NCBI GenBank assembly: GCA_003157175.1
Contig: PMIQ01000065.1
Coordinates: 8,415-20,110, forward strand
Direction: 5' to 3'
Length of the DNA: 11,696 nt
From: Chloroflexota bacterium
GTDB taxonomy: Bacteria; Chloroflexota; Limnocylindria; Limnocylindrales; CSP1-4
Translations under genes and position numbers: made by a program
Notes under the pieces: model-generated
Database searches by the model: none
What the model saw: only the letters and a program-made list of their open reading frames with translations
What the model was told of the DNA's origin: nothing
Shown: in pieces, positions 5,374-11,696 of the stretch
Layout of the letters: the number at the start of each line of letters is the position of its first letter
How positions within the stretch are numbered: the first letter of the stretch is position 1

Positions 5374-7924
5374 GCAGCTCCAACGGCCTGTCGCCGCGAA
5401 GCACGACGTTCCACCGCCAGCGCCCTGAGCGGCGGGCGATGTAGGCCGGTGCCGGCCCCAGAACCGCGACCGGAAGACCTCGCGTCGCTGCCGCGGCCCG
5501 CAGGCGATCAGCCATTGCGGCGGCCTCCTGCTCGGCGGCCACGTGGTCGGTCAAGCCGACGGTCAGCTTGACCAGGCGGCCGAACGGCGGCGAGCCGAAC
5601 CGGCGACGAACCTCGAGCTCGGCGTCGTAGAACGCGGCGGCATTGCCGGTTGCGACGGCCTGTATCGCGGCGTGATCGGGTTGGTATGTCTGGATGATCG
5701 CCCGCCCGGGCCGCTCGCCACGCCCGGCCCGCCCGACGGCCTGGGTCAGCAGCTGGTAGGTCCGCTCGGCGGCTCGCTCGTCGGGCAGGTTGAGGGCGAC
5801 GTCGGCCGACACGACGCCGACCAATGTCACCTCGGCGACGTCCATGCCCTTGGCCACCAGGCTCGTGCCGACCAGGACGTCCAGGCGACCTTCGGCGAAG
5901 GCGTCGAGGACCCGCTCAACGGCGCCCTTGTGTTCGGCCACGTCGCGGTCCAGGCGGCCGACCCGAAGACGCGGGAACGCGACCTTGACCTCCTCTTCCA
6001 CTCGTTGAGTTCCGCCGCCCAGGTAGCGTATGCGCGGCGAGCGGCAGACGGGACAGCGGGTCGCCAGTGGCGTCGCCGTTCCGCAGTGGTGGCAGCGCAG
6101 GGTCACCCCGGCCTGGTGGAAGACGAGGGTTCGCTCGCACTCGGGGCAGCGCTGAACGTGACCGCAGTCGCGGCAAACTACGACGGAAGCCGTGCCGCGG
6201 CGGTTGATGACGAGGATGGCACGCTCGCCCTCCGGCAGGGTTGCCAGGGCGGCGCTCAAGGCGCCGGAGAGAAGCCCGCGATTGCCGGAGGCCAGCTCGG
6301 CACGAAGGTCCACGACTTCCACACGCGGCGGTGCGCCGCTGGCGCGCTCCGCCAGCACGGCGTGGCGATAGCGACCCTCTCTGGCTCGGCCGACGCTCTC
6401 CACCGACGGGGTCGCGCTTCCGAGGACCACCGCCGCGCCGGCCAGGCGGCCCAGCGCGACAGCGGCGTCGCGAGCCTGCAGCCTCGGCGTCCGGTCGCTC
6501 TTGTACGCGGCCTCATGTTCCTCGTCGACGACGATCAGGCCGATGTCGGCGAGAGGCGCGGTCAGGGCGATCCGCGTTCCCACGACGACGTCCGCGCCGC
6601 CGGCTCGGATTCGGCGCCACTCGTCGGCGCGCTCACCCTCTCCCAGGCCCGAATGCAGGATCGCGATCTCCGCGTCGAGGTCGGCTCGAAGCCGGTCGAC
6701 GAGCGGCATCGCCAGCGCGATCTCCGGCACCAGGATCAGCGCCGGCCGGCCGGCGGTCAGGGTCTCGGCAATCGCCTCGGCGTAGACGGTTGTCTTGCCC
6801 GCGCCCGTGACTCCCTCGAGAAGCAGCGGAGTCGCGTCGCGGCTCGCGAGCGCCGCCAGGATCCCGTCCAGCGCCGCTCGCTGCGCCGCCGTGAGAGCCT
6901 CACCCTCGGGCCGCGTCCCGCGCCGCCCCGGCTTCCTCTGGTCGAGCGGCCGGCGCGGCCTCTCGCGCAGCTCTGCCATGACCAGGCCGCGCCGTTCCAG
7001 GCTCGTCGCCGTCCCCGTCCCGTGGCGCTCCGCCGCTACCGCGCCGGCCAGGCCGGCCTCGCCGGCTGCCTCGAGGTCCGCCAGCAGGGCCCGTTGCCGT
7101 GGCCCGAGCCGAGGCCCAGCTCCGGCGTCGGCTCGGGCCGCTCCCCTACCCTCGTCGGTCAGTGCCAGCCAGCGCTCATATCGCGGCCCCGCCGTCGCAG
7201 CCGCAAGCGTCCAGTCGAGACGGACCAGAGCCCGGGCCGCCATCGCCCGCAGCCGCCTCAGGGTCGCCGCACGCCCATCGTCGCCCTCGAGATCTCGGAC
7301 GGCGCGCGGCCCCTTCTCCAGCGTCGCCAGCAGTTCCGCCTCCGCCCGATCGACCGCACCGGCACCCGGCGTCTCCTCGGCGAGCGCGCCTGGCGGTGGC
7401 GGGAGCCGCTCCGCCACCAGGTCCAGGTGCTCAAGCATCCCGGGCGGCAACATCGACCGCAGGACGGCGGCGGGCGGCGCGAGGTATTCATCCGATATCC
7501 ACTTCGCGAAAGCCAGCGACAGTGCAGGCAGCAGCGGCCCGTCGGCCCTGACGCGCGCCAGCACGGGCTTGGCCTCGCCTACCAGCTCGCCGACAGCCGG
7601 CCCGAGCACCACCCCCAGAGCCTGCCGCCCCCGGCCGAACTCGACCAGCACCGCCTCGCCGGCCGCGACGTCGGCCAGGCGTTCGGGCAGCAGGTAGGTG
7701 TATGTCCGGGAGGCGCCGGGCGCGTCGACCGCGACCTCCACCGGCCTGGCTCCAGCTCCGCGGCGTCGGCCGGCCCCGGTCTCGGCCTCGACTCCAACTC
7801 CGCCGTCGAGGTCTTCGGCGCCATCGTCGACGGATGCTCCAATGCCCGCGCCCGGCTCCGGCTGCGGAGCCTGTCCCTCGTCTTCGTTGCCGCCCTGGTC
7901 GAGCGTGCCCCAGACCGAATCCAA
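5315..7924 (-). CDS. priA: Primosomal protein N' (replication restart helicase PriA)
   Basis: PriA recognises abandoned replication forks, unwinds with 3'-5' polarity and reloads the replicative helicase. The 869-residue protein has a 3'-DNA-end binding domain from about 60 (PVEVAVDAPGASRTYTYLLP, 61-80), helicase lobe 1 with Walker A GVTGAGKT (371-378) and DEEH (467-470), and helicase lobe 2 with GSATPS. Eight zinc-binding cysteines lie at 584, 587, 593, 596, 611, 614, 624 and 627, followed by GTQRVEEEV (638-646) and QAVGRAGRG. Motifs and cysteines are intact, so an active helicase is expected. The first 55-60 residues are a Gly/Asp/Glu-rich, probably disordered extension not typical of the family. 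TTG at 7924 was chosen because GGAGA stands 6 nt upstream and just after the gmk stop. The open frame extends to 8419 only by overlapping gmk. The TAG stop lies inside the RDD gene on the other strand. rpoZ and coaBC, often found between gmk and priA, are absent. Confidence 0.96.
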   Translation of the reverse strand: MDSVWGTLDQGGNEDEGQAPQPEPGAGIGASVDDGAEDLDGGVGVEAETGAGRRRGAGARPVEVAVDAPGASRTYTYLLPERLADVAAGEAVLVEFGRGRQALGVVLGPAVGELVGEAKPVLARVRADGPLLPALSLAFAKWISDEYLAPPAAVLRSMLPPGMLEHLDLVAERLPPPPGALAEETPGAGAVDRAEAELLATLEKGPRAVRDLEGDDGRAATLRRLRAMAARALVRLDWTLAAATAGPRYERWLALTDEGRGAARADAGAGPRLGPRQRALLADLEAAGEAGLAGAVAAERHGTGTATSLERRGLVMAELRERPRRPLDQRKPGRRGTRPEGEALTAAQRAALDGILAALASRDATPLLLEGVTGAGKTTVYAEAIAETLTAGRPALILVPEIALAMPLVDRLRADLDAEIAILHSGLGEGERADEWRRIRAGGADVVVGTRIALTAPLADIGLIVVDEEHEAAYKSDRTPRLQARDAAVALGRLAGAAVVLGSATPSVESVGRAREGRYRHAVLAERASGAPPRVEVVDLRAELASGNRGLLSGALSAALATLPEGERAILVINRRGTASVVVCRDCGHVQRCPECERTLVFHQAGVTLRCHHCGTATPLATRCPVCRSPRIRYLGGGTQRVEEEVKVAFPRLRVGRLDRDVAEHKGAVERVLDAFAEGRLDVLVGTSLVAKGMDVAEVTLVGVVSADVALNLPDERAAERTYQLLTQAVGRAGRGERPGRAIIQTYQPDHAAIQAVATGNAAAFYDAELEVRRRFGSPPFGRLVKLTVGLTDHVAAEQEAAAMADRLRAAAATRGLPVAVLGPAPAYIARRSGRWRWNVVLRGDRPLELLNPLPGVPWSIDVDPDSLL

Positions 7925-7930
7925 TGTCGG

Positions 7931-7935
7931 TCTCC
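7931..7935 (-). promoter_or_regulatory. Ribosome binding site fixing the TTG start of priA
   Basis: The reverse strand reads GAGGAGAC immediately after the gmk TGA, with GGAGA ending 6 nt before TTG. In-frame codons further upstream lie inside gmk, and the first later core motif is about 60 residues in, so this site decides the start. Confidence 0.7.
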
Positions 7936-8586
7936 TCAGACGGTCACCTGGCGCGGCCCACGCCGCTCTTCCTGGGTGATGATCTGCTCGATGTTCTCCG
8001 CCGTCGCGTCCACGCAATTCTCTTGATTGACCACCACGAAGTCGTAGTCGTCCTTCCGGGCAAGCTCGAGCGCCGCGTTGCGCTGGCGAATCTCGAGTTG
8101 CTCGGCAGACTCGGTGCGCCGAGCCTTGAGGTGCTCGACGAGGGTTTCCAGCGACGGTGGCAGGACGAAGATTAGGAGCGCCGCGGGAACTTTGCGCTTC
8201 ACGACTTCGGCCCCCTGGACGTCGATCTTGAGAATCGCATGCTGGCCGCGCGCGAGCGCGTCTCGGACGCCGGCCCGCGGGGTGCCGTACCAGTTGCCGT
8301 GGACCTCGTTCGCCTCCAGCAGCTCGCCGGCGTCGCGCATGGCCAGGAACTCCGGCACTGTGAGGAAGTTGTAGCTGACGCCGTCGATCTCGTTGCCGCG
8401 CGGGGAACGTGTGGTGCACGTCACGACGTAGTGGTATGCCGGAAGGTGGCCGCGCCGCTGGAGGGCCTCGATGATGGTGTCCTTGCCCACGCCGGACGGC
8501 CCCGAGATGATGACGAGCATGGGGTTCGGCGGATCAGATTCCTCGAACGCCCGGCCGCCGGTGCGGTCGAGAGGAGTCGCGGTCAT
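7936..8586 (-). CDS. gmk: Guanylate kinase
   Basis: Gmk phosphorylates GMP to GDP with ATP in the cytoplasm. The 216-residue protein (E. coli 207) has the P-loop ISGPSGVGKDT (27-37), the GMP-site stretch TTRSPRGNEIDGV (58-70), NEVHGNWYGTP (93-103), IDVQGA (121-126) and the lid-region arginines in LKARRTESAEQLEIRQRNA (153-171). The residue after the P-loop Lys is Asp rather than the usual Ser/Thr. The ATG at 8586 overlaps the rluD stop as ATGA and has AAGGGGAG 5 nt upstream, so it is a well-supported start. The first 22 residues are a polar tail, and M23, just before LVIISGPSG, is an alternative but less favoured start. priA follows after 11 nt. Confidence 0.96.
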   Translation of the reverse strand: MTATPLDRTGGRAFEESDPPNPMLVIISGPSGVGKDTIIEALQRRGHLPAYHYVVTCTTRSPRGNEIDGVSYNFLTVPEFLAMRDAGELLEANEVHGNWYGTPRAGVRDALARGQHAILKIDVQGAEVVKRKVPAALLIFVLPPSLETLVEHLKARRTESAEQLEIRQRNAALELARKDDYDFVVVNQENCVDATAENIEQIITQEERRGPRQVTV

Positions 8587-9545
8587 GCTGGCTCCCCTTC
8601 GTCGGGCGGCGCGGGGCCGATCGACCCCGACGCCCGCACCCGCAGCGCATCGAGAACGCCCTGGAGCTCCGGCGGCAGCGGCGCCGTGGCACGGATGAGA
8701 TGCCCATCCGTGGGCGACTGCAGCTCGATCCGCCAGCTGTGGAGGAAAAGGCGCGTCGAGCCTTCCGGACCCCGCCGCGACGTGCCATTTCCGTACACGA
8801 GATCCCCCGCCAGGGGATGGCCGATCGCCGCCAGGTGGACACGAATCTGGTGGGTTCGGCCGGTCACGAGATCCAGCTCTAGAAGCGTCCAGGCGCCGAG
8901 TCGCTCGCGCACCCGGTAGCCGGTGACCGACTCGCGCCCATCTGGTACGACGGCCATTCGGGTGCGGTGGCTCGGATCGCGCCCTATCGGGGCCTCGATC
9001 CGGCCCGTCGTGGCCGCAACCGCCCCCAGGACCAGGCCCAGGTAGGTCTTCTTGACGCCGCGGGCCTTCAGCTGAGCCATCAGGCTGGCCTGCGACTTGT
9101 CGTTCTTGGCGACCATCAGCAAGCCGCTCGTGTCCCGGTCGAGGCGATGGACGATGCCCGGTCGCTGGACGCCGGCTATGCCGCCGTATTCCGTGTCGCG
9201 CGCCAGCAGCGCATTGACAAGCGTCCCGGACCAATGGCCCGCCGCCGGATGGACGACCAGGCCAGCGGCTTTGTCGACGATCAGGAGGTCGTCATCCTCG
9301 TACACGATGGAGAGCGGGATCGGTTCGGCTTCCATCGCGAGGGGTATGGGATCGGGCACGTCGAGATCGAGGACCCAGCCCGGAATGATCGCGTCGTTGG
9401 CCTTGACGGCGGAACCGGAAGCCGTCACGTGCCCCTCGGAGATGAGCTTCTGGACGTAGCTGCGGGACAGGCCGGAGACATCGGCCACAAAACGATCGAC
9501 ACGACCCTGAGCGGTTTCGGGCACGACGATCGTTTGCCGCTTCAT
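8583..9545 (-). CDS. rluD: RluA-family 23S rRNA pseudouridine synthase (RluD type)
   Basis: The 320-residue protein has an N-terminal S4 RNA-binding domain (about 12-60, including VDRFVADVSGLSRSYVQKLI) and a pseudouridine synthase domain. The latter carries EDDDLLIVDKAAGLVVHPA (83-101), PGIVHRLDRDTSGLLMVAK (129-147) with catalytic D136, KTYLGLVLG (165-173) and GRTHQIRVHLAAIGHPL. Two-domain architecture and length match RluD, which modifies helix 69 of 23S rRNA and aids 50S assembly; which uridines are targeted here cannot be told from sequence alone. The ATG at 9545 overlaps the lspA stop as ATGA and the stop overlaps the gmk start the same way, so all three are likely one transcript with coupled translation. 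An lspA-rluD pair is common in bacteria. Confidence 0.94.
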   Translation of the reverse strand: MKRQTIVVPETAQGRVDRFVADVSGLSRSYVQKLISEGHVTASGSAVKANDAIIPGWVLDLDVPDPIPLAMEAEPIPLSIVYEDDDLLIVDKAAGLVVHPAAGHWSGTLVNALLARDTEYGGIAGVQRPGIVHRLDRDTSGLLMVAKNDKSQASLMAQLKARGVKKTYLGLVLGAVAATTGRIEAPIGRDPSHRTRMAVVPDGRESVTGYRVRERLGAWTLLELDLVTGRTHQIRVHLAAIGHPLAGDLVYGNGTSRRGPEGSTRLFLHSWRIELQSPTDGHLIRATAPLPPELQGVLDALRVRASGSIGPAPPDEGEPA

Positions 9546-10087
9546 TCCGCTGCCGGCCCCTGGGCGTCGCTCGATGCCACGCCGCCGATCGGAGCCGCGG
9601 CAGCTTCATCGCCGCCACCTCCGCTCGACAGCAGCCTGGGCGCGAGAAGCCAGATCCCGATCAGCAGCAGGAAGAAGCAGGTCACCGCCATGTCGGCGAT
9701 GTTGAAGACATACCAGCGCCACGTGCCCACGCCTATATCCGCGAAGTCGACCACGTAGCCGAACCGGATGCGGTCGATGAAGTTCCCGATCGCGCCACCG
9801 AGAAGGAGACCCAGAGCCAGCGTGATCAGCCAGCTGTGCCACCCCCATCGGAGCTGCAGCCAGACAATCAGCCCCACGACGCCGATCGTCACGGCGGCGA
9901 AAGCCGGAGCCGTGTTCTGGAAGAGACCGAAGAGCCCGCCGGCGTTGTGGATGAGGTCAATGCGCAGCCAGTCGCCCACGACCGGATATTTCGTGTCGGG
10001 CCTGTAGCTGGCCACGATCCATTGCTTGAGCAGCTGATCGCTGACGACGATCGCCGTCGCGAGGACGGCGAAGAGCGTCCAGGCCAC
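9542..10087 (-). CDS. lspA: Lipoprotein signal peptidase (signal peptidase II)
   Basis: LspA is the inner-membrane aspartyl protease that cleaves prolipoprotein signal peptides after diacylglyceryl modification. From the GTG at 10087 the protein has 181 residues, with four hydrophobic helices at about 3-19, 61-78, 87-101 and 126-148. Conserved features are SDQLLK (16-21), HNAGGLFG (47-54), GGAIGNFIDR (97-106), VVDF (112-115) and FNIAD (128-132). D114 and D132 are the expected catalytic pair. The C-terminus is a Gly/Ala-rich tail. This GTG is the first standard start in the frame, but it has no Shine-Dalgarno sequence and leaves helix 1 without a basic flank. A CTG at 10165, preceded by GGAGG at 8 nt, would add 26 residues ending in DRRRY and may be the true start (207 residues). 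It follows ileS and overlaps rluD by 4 nt. Confidence 0.93.
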   Translation of the reverse strand: MAWTLFAVLATAIVVSDQLLKQWIVASYRPDTKYPVVGDWLRIDLIHNAGGLFGLFQNTAPAFAAVTIGVVGLIVWLQLRWGWHSWLITLALGLLLGGAIGNFIDRIRFGYVVDFADIGVGTWRWYVFNIADMAVTCFFLLLIGIWLLAPRLLSSGGGGDEAAAAPIGGVASSDAQGPAAE

Positions 10088-10173
10088 GTAGCGGCGCCGA
10101 TCCGGCCGCGGGCCGGTGGCGGGTCCGTTCGTGGATGGCTCAGGGTGCGTTTCGATAGGGTCCAGTTACGTGG

Positions 10174-10178
10174 CCTCC
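10174..10178 (-). promoter_or_regulatory. Strong Shine-Dalgarno sequence pointing to a CTG start of lspA
   Basis: The reverse strand carries GGAGG 19 nt after the ileS stop codon and exactly 8 nt before a CTG at 10165-10163. That CTG is in frame with lspA with no stop between. No ATG, GTG or TTG is in frame near it. The GTG 78 nt further on has no comparable site. Confidence 0.5.
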
Positions 10179-10196
10179 GTGAATGTTCCGCTAAGC

Positions 10197-11696
<1,500 letters not shown>

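Noticed and set aside
4612..5414. Minus-strand open frames opposite the RDD gene that could bridge priA to def on one strand
   Set aside because: They are Arg/Gly-rich and motif-free, while the plus-strand frame has all RDD signatures, membrane helices and a ribosome site.
5543..8026. Very long plus-strand open frame (827 codons) opposite priA
   Set aside because: It is fully antisense to a helicase gene with all motifs intact. The translation is Arg/Gln/Ala-rich without recognisable domains. Long antisense frames are expected in GC-rich coding DNA.
7925..8419. N-terminal extension of the priA frame by 165 codons
   Set aside because: It lies inside gmk in another frame, and a TTG with GGAGA at ideal spacing marks the real start.

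Overview
This window is GC-rich (roughly two thirds G+C by eye) and densely packed with bacterial housekeeping genes. I see no phage, insertion sequence, CRISPR, rRNA or tRNA signature. The lineage is not directly determinable. GC content, frequent GTG/TTG starts, possible leaderless promoters, a long-type isoleucyl-tRNA synthetase with a variant KMSKS motif and a GKD-type guanylate kinase P-loop together suggest a high-GC Chloroflexota (for example a Limnocylindria-like lineage). A high-GC actinomycete-like organism is the main alternative. This placement is an inference.

Layout, read in the direction of transcription (mostly minus strand, right to left). The first block is ileS (3' two thirds or less, cut by the right edge), lspA, rluD, gmk, priA. 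lspA/rluD and rluD/gmk overlap by 4 nt (ATGA), and gmk and priA are 11 nt apart. One plus-strand gene follows, an RDD-family membrane protein at 4630-5373. It overlaps the end of priA tail-to-tail by 59 bp and diverges from def. The second minus-strand block is def, fmt, rlmN, rpe and a PAP2_3-type membrane protein (cut by the left edge). def/fmt and rpe/PAP2 overlap by 4 nt (GTGA), rlmN/rpe by 1 nt (TGATG), and fmt and rlmN are separated by 71 nt.

Functionally this is a translation, processing and replication-restart cluster. IleRS charges tRNA-Ile, LspA cleaves lipoprotein signal peptides, RluD makes 23S rRNA pseudouridines, and Gmk makes GDP. PriA restarts forks, Fmt and Def add and remove the N-formyl group of initiator Met, RlmN methylates 23S rRNA and tRNA A2, and Rpe feeds the pentose phosphate or Calvin pathway. 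The order resembles two old conserved strings joined together: ileS-lspA-rluD, and gmk-(rpoZ-coaBC)-priA-def-fmt-(rsmB)-rlmN-(prpC-prkC-rsgA)-rpe as in Bacillus. The bracketed genes are missing here and an inverted RDD gene sits between priA and def.

No convincing new system was found. The points most worth checking are the roughly 100-residue C-terminal domain fused to Rpe (DUF2007-like by eye), the inverted RDD gene with its convergent coding overlap, a probable CTG start for lspA, and two candidate leaderless promoters (def, rlmN). No gene-free stretch exceeds 300 bases; the largest gaps are 139 bp (def/RDD) and about 109 bp (ileS/lspA if the GTG start is used).
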